A model generated the notes under the pieces. The model saw only the letters and a program-made list of their open reading frames with translations, was not told the origin of the DNA and did not search any database. This document shows positions 33,590 through 42,389 of a stretch of 64,000 nt of DNA, in pieces (position 1 is the first letter of the stretch; each line of letters opens with the position of its first letter). The position numbers and the translations under genes were made by a program. Origin of the DNA: Microbacteriaceae bacterium VKM Ac-2855 (GTDB taxonomy: Bacteria; Actinomycetota; Actinomycetes; Actinomycetales; Microbacteriaceae); assembly GCA_013204985.1 (NCBI GenBank), contig JABMLG010000004.1:1-64000 (forward strand). Reading direction: 5' to 3'.

Positions 33590-34473
33590 CCGACACCACC
33601 ACCGCCATGTCGGGCACCGCCGCCCCCGCTCTCACCGTCGCCGTCATCGGCGCCGGCGGCAAGATGGGGATGCGGGTGTCGAACAACCTGCAGAAGTCCG
33701 ACTACAACGCGCTCTACAGCGAGGCCTCACCGGCCGGCCAGGAGCGCACCCGCGAGGCGGGTCGCGAGATCACGGCGACCCCTGAAGCGGTCGCGGACGC
33801 CGACGTCGTGATCCTCGCGGTGCCGGACGTCGTGCTCGGCGCGGTGTCGGAGGACGTGATCCCGCAGATGAAGTCGGGGGCGATCATCCTGACCCTCGAC
33901 CCGGCCGCCGCCTACGCCGGCCTGCTCGCGAAGCGCGACGACATCCACTACGCGGTCGCCCACCCGTGCCACCCGTCGGTGTTCCTCGAGCGCACCACCC
34001 CGGAGGAGTGGGCCGACACGTTCGGCGGCATCGCCGCACCCCAGGAGGTCGTCGCGGCCCTCGAATACGGCGACGACGACGTGCGCGCGATCGCCGAGAA
34101 GGTCATCTCGACCATCTACGCGCCCGTGATCGCCGTGCACTGGGTCACGGTCAAGCAGCTCGCCGTGCTCGAACCGACGCTCGTCGAGACGATCGCCTGC
34201 ATGATCGGCGAGTTCCTCAAGGAGGCCCTGGAGGAGACCGTCAACGGCGTCGGAGTGCCCTACGAGGCGGCCCGCGCCATGCTCTACGGCCACACCTGGA
34301 TCGCTCTGACCAACGGGCTGCGCGGCTCCAACCCCTTCTCGGAGGCCTGCCACATCGCCATGGGTTACGGCCGCGAGGCGCTCATCAAAGACGACTGGAA
34401 GAAGATCTTCGACGACTCCGAGCTCGACTCGGTCATCGCCAAGATGCTGAAGATCGACGCCATCAAGCGCTGA
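33586..34473 (+). CDS. apnO: ApnO-like D-apionate oxidoisomerase candidate (6PGDH-like)
   Basis: A 295-residue NAD-dependent enzyme with an N-terminal Rossmann motif VAVIGAGGKMG (residues 18-28) and an all-helical C-terminal domain as in phosphogluconate dehydrogenase-like proteins. Distinctive stretches are TLDPAAAYAGLLAKRDDI, VAHPCHPSVF and FGGIAAPQE. These match my recollection of ApnO, which converts D-apionate to 3-oxo-isoapionate, and the operon supplies the later steps. RBS GGAGAAGGA; ATG 33586 overlaps the upstream stop. Last gene of the operon, followed by a hairpin terminator. Confidence 0.65.
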   Translation: MTDTTTAMSGTAAPALTVAVIGAGGKMGMRVSNNLQKSDYNALYSEASPAGQERTREAGREITATPEAVADADVVILAVPDVVLGAVSEDVIPQMKSGAIILTLDPAAAYAGLLAKRDDIHYAVAHPCHPSVFLERTTPEEWADTFGGIAAPQEVVAALEYGDDDVRAIAEKVISTIYAPVIAVHWVTVKQLAVLEPTLVETIACMIGEFLKEALEETVNGVGVPYEAARAMLYGHTWIALTNGLRGSNPFSEACHIAMGYGREALIKDDWKKIFDDSELDSVIAKMLKIDAIKR

Positions 34474-34484
34474 CCGAAGCAGCT

Positions 34485-34519
34485 GTCCCGGAGTGCCGAC
34501 GTCGTCGGGACTCCGGGAC
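34485..34519 (+). terminator. Hairpin terminator after the apiose-type operon
   Basis: GTCCCGGAGT (34485-34494), then CCGAC / GTCGG around a GTC loop, then ACTCCGGGAC (34510-34519): a 16-bp stem with one internal mismatch, starting 12 bases after the stop. Only a short T-rich stretch follows. Confidence 0.75.
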
Positions 34520-34987
34520 TGTTGCGTGAGTGCGTCGTCCGGCATGAACCGAGGTGCCGCTCCCAGCCGGGTCGCCGAATGGTCCCCTCCGTGAGAGGCG
34601 CGTCATCTCTGAGGATGCGACTTCCGAACGCCTCGTCGACGTCCACTCGAGGAGCGTGAGTGACGGCGCACAAATATCGGACGGCGCGGCTGCGTCGAGC
34701 GCCGAGAGAAGCAGGTATTCGGGAAGATGAATGTGCGAGCGTATCGACGTTCCAAGCGATAGAAGCAGGAGGAAGTGGCAACGCCAACGTCAGAAAGGCG
34801 GGCAAGGACGCCAGATCATCGTCTTCTAGAGACAAGAATGAGGCGGCGGCTCTGCTCGGTTGCGTCGACGTAGGTCCCGGCGGTCGCGCCTGCGCCGAGC
34901 GAGATCAGCGACGGGGAACCACAGCGTCGAGCACGTCGGGCCGGCGGCGCCTCAGCGTCGCTGGCCCGGCGATGATCGTCCGTGCCG
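34520..34987. other. Intergenic region without a recognised gene
   Basis: Somewhat AT-richer around 34650-34830 than its surroundings. Open frames on both strands have no domain and no good ribosome binding site. It separates two convergent transcription units. Confidence 0.5.
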
Positions 34988-36037
34988 CTATCCGCCGAGC
35001 GTGGGAGGTTGCGCAGTACTCTCCCGAATGATGAGCTCTGCCGGCACGAGGTCCATAGGTCCGACCGGCCGCCGCTCGACCGCCGAGAGGAGAACGCGGA
35101 TCGCCGTCTCGCCGACCAGAGCGAAATCCTGGCGAATCGTCGTCAGTGGCGGCCAGAAAGCCGCCGACTCCGCAAGATCATCGAAGCCGACGACGCTCAC
35201 GTCTTCCGGAACACGACGACCAGCGGTGTGCAGAGCATTGATGACCCCGAGCGCCATCTGGTCGTTCGCGGCGAAGATCGCTGTGACCTCGGGCAACGCG
35301 GCCAGTCGCGCACCGGCGAGGACACCGGACGCAGAGGTCCAATCGCCGAGGAGGGGCGGAGGCACCGGAGCATGATGCTCCGTGAGCGTCTGCTCCCAGG
35401 AAACCTTTCGGCGGTGCGCCGAGTACGAGTTCGGCGGCCCGGCGATGTGCCAGACCGTCGTGTGGCCGAGCTCGAGGAGATGCTCGACCGCCTGGCGCGC
35501 GCCCGACACCTGGTCAGTGTCGACGACGGGGTATTTATCGCCGCCGGCGGAGTCGATCACCACGACGGGCAGATCCGGGGGCAGCACGACGTCGGTCTCG
35601 TCGATCAGGTGCGCCTCGACGATGATGACGACGCCGTCGACGGCCTCTTCCCCCAAACGGTGGAATGCGCCGGAGACCTCGCCCTGCGTGGGGTGGGAGA
35701 CGGGGATGAGGGTGATCGAGTAACCGGCTTCGGCCGCAGCCACAGCGATCGCATCGAGGGTGCGCATGTTGCCGAAGGAGGAAAGCGTGAACATGATCAC
35801 GCCGATGCTGTGGAAGCGCCCGGTGCGCAGGGCCCGGGCGGCGCTGTTGGGGCGATAGCCGAGTTCGCGCATCGCGCGGAGCACGCGTTCGCGCGTCTCG
35901 CCGTCGACGTTTCGCATCCCGTTCGACACGCGTGAGACCGTTTGGGCGGAGACCTGGGCTCGACCGGCGACATCCGCCATCGACACTCCGCGGCGCCGGG
36001 GAGCGGCGCCGGTGGTCGGTTTCGCCTCGATGGCCAT
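34988..36037 (-). CDS. LacI family transcriptional regulator
   Basis: A 349-residue repressor; ATG at 36037 preceded (minus strand) by AGAAGGGTGG. A 17-residue leader precedes the HTH (MADVAGRAQVSAQTVSRVSN), hinge LGYRPNSAARAL, effector domain SIGVIMFTLSSFGN to VSVVGFDDLAES. Divergent from the importer at 36218; the two TGTTGACGTGAACA sites lie between them and probably let it repress the importer and GH35 operon and itself. The family ligand would be a galactoside or related sugar. Confidence 0.88.
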   Translation of the reverse strand: MAIEAKPTTGAAPRRRGVSMADVAGRAQVSAQTVSRVSNGMRNVDGETRERVLRAMRELGYRPNSAARALRTGRFHSIGVIMFTLSSFGNMRTLDAIAVAAAEAGYSITLIPVSHPTQGEVSGAFHRLGEEAVDGVVIIVEAHLIDETDVVLPPDLPVVVIDSAGGDKYPVVDTDQVSGARQAVEHLLELGHTTVWHIAGPPNSYSAHRRKVSWEQTLTEHHAPVPPPLLGDWTSASGVLAGARLAALPEVTAIFAANDQMALGVINALHTAGRRVPEDVSVVGFDDLAESAAFWPPLTTIRQDFALVGETAIRVLLSAVERRPVGPMDLVPAELIIRESTAQPPTLGG

Positions 36038-36137
36038 GAGCCACCCTTCTATCGCTGGGTCACAGTGACGCGATATCGCGGATCCGGATGCGAGTGAAGG
36101 CACCGAACCGCCGATGCCGGAGAGGAACAGTCGCATC

Positions 36138-36186
36138 TGTTGACGTGAACATGCTACCGTGGCGTCCTGCCATGTTGACGTGAACA
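36138..36186. promoter_or_regulatory. Pair of identical LacI-type operators
   Basis: TGTTGACGTGAACA at 36138-36151 and again at 36173-36186, centre to centre 35 bases. Each is a palindrome TGTT-N-ACGT-N-AACA with central CG. They fill the space between the divergent LacI gene and the importer start. Confidence 0.8.
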
Positions 36187-36217
36187 TCTCGACAGGCGTT
36201 TCAACGAACGGAAAACC

Positions 36218-37159
36218 ATGACGACGACGTCTCCACCCGTCCCGCTGGCCGAGGTCTCCCCTCCAGCGGCGCCCCTCGGGCTGCCCCGCTCCCGCGAGAA
36301 GAGCGAGTGGAAGGGCCTCGCATTCGTCGTCCCGTTCCTCGTGGTCTTCGTGCTGGTGTTCATCGCACCGGTCGTCTACTCGATCTACCTCAGCCTTTTC
36401 CGCGAGCAGCTCGTCGGCGGCAATTCCTTCGTCGGCTTCGACAACTACCTCGCGCTGTTCGCCGACCCGAACTTCTGGGAGGGCTTCTTCCGCGTCCTGC
36501 TGTTCCTGGTCGTGCAGGTGCCGATCATGCTCGCGCTGGCGCTCATCGCCGCTCTGGCCATCGACAGCGGCCGGCTGCACGGCACCGGCTTCTTCCGCAT
36601 CGTGGTCTTCCTGCCGTACGCGGTCCCCGCCGTCGTCGCCGTACTGATGTGGGGCTTCATCTACGGCGACAACTTCGGCCTCACCGCCAACGTGAACGAC
36701 CTGCTCGGCTCGGATGTGGTCCAGCCGTTCTCGCGCGACTGGATCCTGCCCTCGATCGGCAACATCGTCACGTGGGAGTTCGTCGGCTACAACATGCTGA
36801 TCTTCTACTCCGCCCTCAAGACGATCCCGACCGACCTCTACGAGGCCGCTGAGATCGATGGCGCCGGAGCGATGCGCGTGATCACCGCGATCAAACTGCC
36901 CGCGCTGCGCGGCGCCATCGTGATCGCGACGATCTTCTCGATCATCGGCAGCTTCCAGCTCTTCAACGAGCCGAACATCCTGCGCACGCTCGCGCCGAAC
37001 ATCATCACCACCTACTTCACCCCCAACATGTACGCCTTCAACCTCTCCTTCGCGGGGCAGCAGTACAACGCCTCCGCGACGGTCGCGATCGTGATGGGCG
37101 TGATCACCGCGGTGATCGCCTACGTGGTCCAGCTCCGCGGCGCACGAAAGGAAAGCTGA
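36218..37159 (+). CDS. Sugar ABC transporter permease (MalF-type)
   Basis: A 313-residue permease and first gene of the operon, unusual because the binding protein comes third. Six helices from AFVVPFLVVFVLVFIAPVVYS; EAA loop TDLYEAAEIDGAGAMRVIT. Weak RBS (ACGGAAAA). TGATG overlap with the next permease. Confidence 0.9.
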   Translation: MTTTSPPVPLAEVSPPAAPLGLPRSREKSEWKGLAFVVPFLVVFVLVFIAPVVYSIYLSLFREQLVGGNSFVGFDNYLALFADPNFWEGFFRVLLFLVVQVPIMLALALIAALAIDSGRLHGTGFFRIVVFLPYAVPAVVAVLMWGFIYGDNFGLTANVNDLLGSDVVQPFSRDWILPSIGNIVTWEFVGYNMLIFYSALKTIPTDLYEAAEIDGAGAMRVITAIKLPALRGAIVIATIFSIIGSFQLFNEPNILRTLAPNIITTYFTPNMYAFNLSFAGQQYNASATVAIVMGVITAVIAYVVQLRGARKES

Positions 37160-38046
37160 TGGCGATCGCAACCGCCCCTCGTTCCCGGCGCGGATCCTCC
37201 GTGCATCCGCGCAAGTCAGTGGCGTTCACGCTGCTGATGTCGCTGTTCATCCTCTACAGCCTCGTGCCGCTGGCGTGGCTCGTCATCAACGCGACCAAGA
37301 CGCAGGGCGGCCTGCTGTCCAGCTTCGGCCTGTGGTTCGACGACGACTTCGTCTTCTTCCAGAACATCGCCGAGACGCTGACCTACCGCGATGGGATCTT
37401 CCTGCGCTGGTTGGGCAACACCCTCGTCTACGTCGTGGTCGGCGCGGGTGGAGCGACGCTGCTGGCGACGCTCGCCGGCTATGGGCTCGCGAAGTTCCGT
37501 TTCGTCGGGCGGCGCGCGATCTCCGCGGTCGTGCTCGGTGCGATCGCCGTGCCCGGTACGGCGCTGGCCGTCCCGACGTTCTTGATGTTCAGCCAGCTCG
37601 GCCTCACCAACACGCCGTGGGCGATCATCATCCCGTCCCTGATCAGCCCCTTCGGCCTCTACCTGGTCTGGGTCTACGCCGTCGAGTCGGTGCCGACCGA
37701 ACTGCTCGAGGCCGCCCGGATGGACGGCGCCGGTGAGTTCCGCACCTTCTTCACCATCTCGGCACGGCTGCTCGCCCCCGGCATCGTGACGGTGCTGCTC
37801 TTCTCGGTCGTCGCGACCTGGAACAACTATTTCCTGCCGCTGATCATGCTCAGCGATCCCTCCTGGTATCCGCTCACCGTGGGGCTCAACCAGTGGAACG
37901 CCCAGGCCACCGGCGTCAGCGCGCAACCGATCTACAACCTGGTGATCACGGGCTCGCTGCTCACGATCATCCCCATCGTCGTCGCCTTCCTCGGCCTCCA
38001 GCGCTTCTGGCAGTCCGGCCTGAGCGCGGGCAGCGTCAAGGGCTGA
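37159..38046 (+). CDS. Sugar ABC transporter permease (MalG-type)
   Basis: A 295-residue partner permease, six helices, EAA loop TELLEAARMDGAGEFRTFF, tail LSAGSVKG. ATG 37159 shares one base with the previous stop; GAAAGGAAAG lies upstream. Confidence 0.9.
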   Translation: MAIATAPRSRRGSSVHPRKSVAFTLLMSLFILYSLVPLAWLVINATKTQGGLLSSFGLWFDDDFVFFQNIAETLTYRDGIFLRWLGNTLVYVVVGAGGATLLATLAGYGLAKFRFVGRRAISAVVLGAIAVPGTALAVPTFLMFSQLGLTNTPWAIIIPSLISPFGLYLVWVYAVESVPTELLEAARMDGAGEFRTFFTISARLLAPGIVTVLLFSVVATWNNYFLPLIMLSDPSWYPLTVGLNQWNAQATGVSAQPIYNLVITGSLLTIIPIVVAFLGLQRFWQSGLSAGSVKG

Positions 38047-38128
38047 GCGCCCCACGAACTCATCCCCCCGAGCGGAGCGTCCTGCCCCGACTCACCCACA
38101 GCACGAAGAAGTGAAGGGAACACCCACT

Positions 38129-39478
38129 ATGAAGATCGCCCGTTCCGCCCTGCGGCGGACACTCACGGTCGTTGCGGCCGCAGCTCTCGCTGCCGGCTCG
38201 CTCGCGGCCTGCTCGTCGGGCTCCGGCGGCGACACCAGCAGCGCGAGCGGCACCGCAGCCGACCTCGACGCCGCGCTCGAGGCCGGTGGAAACATCACCT
38301 ACTGGAGCTGGACGCCGAGCGCCGAGGCCCAGGTCGCCGCGTTCGAGAAGGCCTACCCCAAGGTGAAGGTCGACCTGGTCAACGCCGGAACGAACAAGGA
38401 CGAGTACACCAAGCTCGAGAACGCGATCAAGGCCGGCTCGGGTGCTCCCGACGTCGTGCAGATCGAGTACTACGCGATGCCGCAGTTCGCCCTGTCGGAC
38501 TCGCTGCTCGACCTCTCGCAATACGGCCTGGGCGACCTCGAGGACAAGTACAGTGCCTCGACCTGGGGCAGCGTGAACATCGACGGCAAGCTCGTCGGCC
38601 TCCCGCAGGACTCGGGCCCCATGGCGATGTTCTACAACAAGAAGGTCTTCGACCAGTACGGCATCGCCGTGCCGACGACCTGGGACGAGTACGTCGAGGC
38701 GGCCAAGACCCTGCACACCGCCGACCCGTCCAAGTACATCACCGCCGACACCGGCGACGCGGGCTTCGCGACCAGCATGATCTGGCAGGCGGGCGGCGAA
38801 CCGTTCACGGCCGACGGCACGAATGTCGCCGTGAACCTCGAGGACGAGGGCACCAAGAAGTGGACCGGCGTCTGGAACCAGCTCGTCGAGGGCGGCCTGC
38901 TCTCCGACACCCCCGGCTGGGGCGACGAGTGGTACAAGGGACTCGGCGACGGCTCCATCGCCTCACTGATCACGGGCGCGTGGATGCCCGGCGTGCTCGA
39001 GTCGAGCGTTCCGGATGCGGCCGGTGACTGGGCCGTCGCGCCCATCCCGACCTACGACGGCACCGCCGTCAGCGCCGAGAACGGCGGAGGCGGCCAGTCG
39101 GTCACCAAGCAGAGCGAGAACCCGGCGCTCGCCGCGGCGTTCCTGCGCTGGCTGAACAGCGACCAGTCCTCGGTCGACGTCTTCCTCGAGAGCGGCGGAT
39201 TCCCGTCGACCACGGCCGACCTGACCAGCTCCGACTTCACCGGCAAGGCATCCGACTACTTCGGCGGCCAGAAGATCAACGAGGTGCTGACGCAGGCTTC
39301 GGAGGACGTGCGTCCGGGCTGGTCGTACCTGCCCTACCAGGTCTACGCGAACAGCGTCTTCGGCGACACCGTCGGCCAGGCCTACGCCAATGGCACCAGC
39401 CTCGACGACGGCCTCTCGGCCTGGCAGAGCCAGATCGTGCAGTACGGCGAGAAGCAGGGCTTCACGGTCTCCGAGTAA
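38129..39478 (+). CDS. Sugar ABC transporter substrate-binding lipoprotein
   Basis: A 449-residue lipoprotein of family 1. ATG 38129 follows GAAGGGAA by 8 bases. Signal ends SLAAC with Cys28. Mature sequence starts NITYWSWTPSAEAQVAAF; PDVVQIEYYAMPQF and MAMFYNKKVFDQYG are typical sugar-binding landmarks. With the GH35 gene directly downstream the ligand is probably a galactose-containing oligosaccharide. Confidence 0.88.
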   Translation: MKIARSALRRTLTVVAAAALAAGSLAACSSGSGGDTSSASGTAADLDAALEAGGNITYWSWTPSAEAQVAAFEKAYPKVKVDLVNAGTNKDEYTKLENAIKAGSGAPDVVQIEYYAMPQFALSDSLLDLSQYGLGDLEDKYSASTWGSVNIDGKLVGLPQDSGPMAMFYNKKVFDQYGIAVPTTWDEYVEAAKTLHTADPSKYITADTGDAGFATSMIWQAGGEPFTADGTNVAVNLEDEGTKKWTGVWNQLVEGGLLSDTPGWGDEWYKGLGDGSIASLITGAWMPGVLESSVPDAAGDWAVAPIPTYDGTAVSAENGGGGQSVTKQSENPALAAAFLRWLNSDQSSVDVFLESGGFPSTTADLTSSDFTGKASDYFGGQKINEVLTQASEDVRPGWSYLPYQVYANSVFGDTVGQAYANGTSLDDGLSAWQSQIVQYGEKQGFTVSE

Positions 39479-39491
39479 CACCAACGACGTT

Positions 39492-39522
39492 CGAGGCCGG
39501 CCGGATTCTCCGGCCGGCCTCG
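39492..39522 (+). terminator. Perfect hairpin after the binding-protein gene
   Basis: A 14-bp perfect stem CGAGGCCGGCCGGA with a TTC loop, starting 14 bases after the stop. It probably ends most transcripts or lowers readthrough into the GH35 gene 50 bases further on. Confidence 0.75.
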
Positions 39523-39571
39523 ACCCGTCCCATCGCTCGAGAGAGCGCTTCGATCCTGAGGGGGATCCCGC

Positions 39572-41341
39572 ATGACCACCGCTCCCGCGAGCCGCTTCGC
39601 CATCGGCACCGACGACTTCGAACTCGACGGCCGCCCGCATCGCATCCTGTCGGGGGCGCTGCACTACTTCCGGATCCACCCCGACCTCTGGGCCGACCGC
39701 ATCCACAAGGCCCGTCTGATGGGCCTGAACACCATCGAGACCTACGTGGCGTGGAACGCGCACGAGCCGCAGCGCGGCGCCTGGAACGAGGACGGCGGTC
39801 TCGATCTGGGCCGGTTCCTCGACCTCATCGCCGCCGAGGGCATGCACGCGATCGTGCGTCCCGGCCCCTACATCTGCGCGGAGTGGGACAACGGAGCGCT
39901 TCCCGCCTGGTTGTTCCGCGACCCGGAGGTGGGCGTTCGGCGTTCGGAGCCGCACTATCTCGCCGCGGTCACCGAGTACCTCCGCCGCGTCTACGCGATC
40001 GTCGCGCCGCGGCAGATCGATGTCGGCGGGCCCGTCGTGCTCGTACAGATCGAGAACGAGTACGGCGCGTACGGCTCCGACAAGGAGTATCTGACCGAGC
40101 TGGTCCGCGTGACCCGCGACTGCGGCATCACGGTGCCGTTGACGACGATCGACCAGCCCACCCCGCAGATGCTCGCCGACGGCAGCCTCCCGGGCCTGCA
40201 CATGACCGGCTCCTTCGGATCGCGCACGGCGGAGCGTCTCGAGACGCTCCGCGCGTTCCAGCCCACCGGCCCCCTGATGTGCATGGAGTTCTGGTGCGGC
40301 TGGTTCGACGACTGGGGCACCCACCACCACACCACCGACGCCGAGGCCTCAGCGTTCGAGCTCGACGAACTGCTCTCGAGGGGCGGATCGGTCAACATCT
40401 ACATGTTCCACGGGGGCACCAATTTCGGCCTGACCAGCGGCGCGAACGACAAGGGCCGCTACTCGCCGATCACGACGAGCTACGACTACGACGCCCCTCT
40501 CGACGAGAGCGGCGAGCCGACGGCGAAGTTCTGGGCCTTCCGCGAGGTCATCGCGCGCTACGCGCCCGTGCCGGACGAGGTGCCCACCATGCGGTCCCCC
40601 GCGCCCGAACTCACGGCTGTGCTGCACTCCGGCCCCGTGCTGATCGGTCTGGAGGAGGCCTTCGGCCCGGAGGCCCGGCTCGAGACGATGGCGAGCTTCG
40701 ACGACCTCGGACACGACCACGGCTTCGTCCTCTTCACTACGACGCTGTCGGGGACCGACTGCCCGGAACGGCTCGTCGTCGGCGAAGAGGTGCGCGACCG
40801 CGCCTGGGTGCTCCTCGACGGCATCCCCATCGGGACTCTGGCGCGGGACAGCCACGAGCGTTCGATCACGCTCCCGCGCAGCCACGGCGAGCTGGCGATC
40901 CTCGTCGAGAATCAGGGGCGGGTGAACTACGGGACCCGCATCGGCGAGCACAAAGGCCTGATCGGAGGCGTGCGGCTCGGCGGCGCCGAGCTCTCCGGGT
41001 GGACGGCGCGCCCCGTCGATCTCGACCGTCTGCCCGATCTCGCCGGCCGCGCCGCGTCGAGCCCGGTGCCGGCCGGTCCCGCCCTCTCCTCCGGTTCGTT
41101 CGAACTCGATGACCAGGCCGACCTGTATCTCGACACGCTGCACTGGGGCAAGGGTCTCGTGTGGGTCAACGGCTTCCTCCTGGGCCGCTACTGGCGGCGG
41201 GGCCCGCAGCGCACGCTCATCGTGCCGTCGCCCGTCACGCGCGTCGGTCGGAACGAGGTCGCGGTGCTCGAACTGGAGTCGATGGCCGAGCCCGAGATCC
41301 GCCTCCTCGCGGGGGCCGAGCTGGGGCACACCGAGCTGTAG
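39572..41341 (+). CDS. GH35 family beta-galactosidase
   Basis: A 589-residue retaining glycosidase. The N-terminal TIM barrel carries RILSGALHYFRIHPD, acid/base Glu163 in QIENEYG and nucleophile Glu239 in MEFWCGWFDDWG. C-terminal beta-sandwich domains include LVWVNGFLLGRYW, a conserved jelly-roll motif of family 35. No signal peptide, so it releases terminal galactose (or a related residue) from imported oligosaccharides. GAGGGGGA precedes ATG 39572. Confidence 0.92.
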   Translation: MTTAPASRFAIGTDDFELDGRPHRILSGALHYFRIHPDLWADRIHKARLMGLNTIETYVAWNAHEPQRGAWNEDGGLDLGRFLDLIAAEGMHAIVRPGPYICAEWDNGALPAWLFRDPEVGVRRSEPHYLAAVTEYLRRVYAIVAPRQIDVGGPVVLVQIENEYGAYGSDKEYLTELVRVTRDCGITVPLTTIDQPTPQMLADGSLPGLHMTGSFGSRTAERLETLRAFQPTGPLMCMEFWCGWFDDWGTHHHTTDAEASAFELDELLSRGGSVNIYMFHGGTNFGLTSGANDKGRYSPITTSYDYDAPLDESGEPTAKFWAFREVIARYAPVPDEVPTMRSPAPELTAVLHSGPVLIGLEEAFGPEARLETMASFDDLGHDHGFVLFTTTLSGTDCPERLVVGEEVRDRAWVLLDGIPIGTLARDSHERSITLPRSHGELAILVENQGRVNYGTRIGEHKGLIGGVRLGGAELSGWTARPVDLDRLPDLAGRAASSPVPAGPALSSGSFELDDQADLYLDTLHWGKGLVWVNGFLLGRYWRRGPQRTLIVPSPVTRVGRNEVAVLELESMAEPEIRLLAGAELGHTEL

Positions 41342-41466
41342 CCCGCTGCTCACAGCCTCCGGTGCCACGCGCGGGCGCGACCTGCGCCCCGCACGGCGGC
41401 GGAGTCGGGGGAACCGCCACCACCGGCTTCATGGCTGCGGAACCCCGGGTGTTCACGTGCAGGAGT

Positions 41467-42099
41467 TCAGATCGAGCGCATCGCCATCATCCAGTTCTCG
41501 CCGGACAACCGTCGCACTCCCTCCGCCATGGCGCGCCCGACGTCCAGAGTGCGGTCGTGCATCCACATTCCCGTGAGACCCTCGAAGAGTGCATGGATCT
41601 GGAGGGCAACGAGCTCGGGGTCGAAATCTGGATGCGCCATGCCCTGTTGCTGACGATGAACGATGAGTCGCGTGAAGATCGCGAGGGCCTGCTCCTGGCG
41701 ATGCGCGAAATATGCCGCCGCGGGATGTCCCGGGTCGGCCGAACTGCCCTTGAGCGCCTCGAACAAGCGAAGGCGATGCTCGTCGGCCATCACCCCTGAG
41801 GTGGCGATGACGAGCATCGCTGCCGGATCGATGACCGCGGTGTCGCTTTCCAGGCCGGCTGCTGCCAGCGCGATCTCGTCGGCGACCCTGACCGCGTGAA
41901 CGAGGAGATGATCCTTCGTCGGGAAGTGATAAAGGACCGTGGCGACAGCGGTACCGGAGCGCTCGGCGACCTGAGCAATGGTGAGGGCGACGTGACCCGC
42001 CTCCTCGACGAGTTCCAGCACCGCTGTTGCGATCTCACTTCGCCTTTGCGTCGAGCGTGCGTAGGGGCCCCGCTTGCCCGCTGTCGTGGAAGTGCTCAT
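41467..42099 (-). CDS. TetR family transcriptional regulator
   Basis: A 210-residue regulator. Basic leader, then the TetR helix-turn-helix (LTIAQVAERSGTAVATVLYHF, about residues 39-58) and an all-helical ligand domain. Divergent from the GPH transporter at 42390 across a 290-base gap, so it probably controls that transporter and the hydrolase behind it. Confidence 0.85.
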   Translation of the reverse strand: MSTSTTAGKRGPYARSTQRRSEIATAVLELVEEAGHVALTIAQVAERSGTAVATVLYHFPTKDHLLVHAVRVADEIALAAAGLESDTAVIDPAAMLVIATSGVMADEHRLRLFEALKGSSADPGHPAAAYFAHRQEQALAIFTRLIVHRQQQGMAHPDFDPELVALQIHALFEGLTGMWMHDRTLDVGRAMAEGVRRLSGENWMMAMRSI

Positions 42100-42226
42100 T
42101 CAGCCACGCTACCCCGCCATGGTCTGCGCCATGAGGGCGACCGACAGCAGTCCACCCGACAGGCGGGGCGGTCATGCCCACTTGGGACTGAAATCCGAGT
42201 CAAGACCGAATTTTGACGGGATATTT

Positions 42227-42234
42227 TTGCGCAA
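42227..42234. promoter_or_regulatory. TTGCGCAA palindrome before the GPH transporter
   Basis: Octamer TTGCGCAA within TTTTTGCGCAAGA, 156 bases before the transporter start. Identical cores flank the LacI gene at 61313, raising the possibility of shared control. Confidence 0.45.
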
Positions 42235-42389
42235 GACCGCTGCTCGATACTGCAACTGTGCCTAAAGTCATAACAGCTCTCAAGGTTGACGAGCGCAGGA
42301 CACTTCAGTAGGTCAATGGGCCGTGCTGAGGGGGAATGCTCCGGGACGGTCGTGAACGAATTGCACGGCCGGACACAGGTAGAGATGAG

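Noticed and set aside
34660-35031. 123-codon plus-strand frame between the apiose-type operon and the LacI gene
   Set aside because: Overlaps the 3' end of the LacI gene, has no domain and no convincing ribosome binding site.
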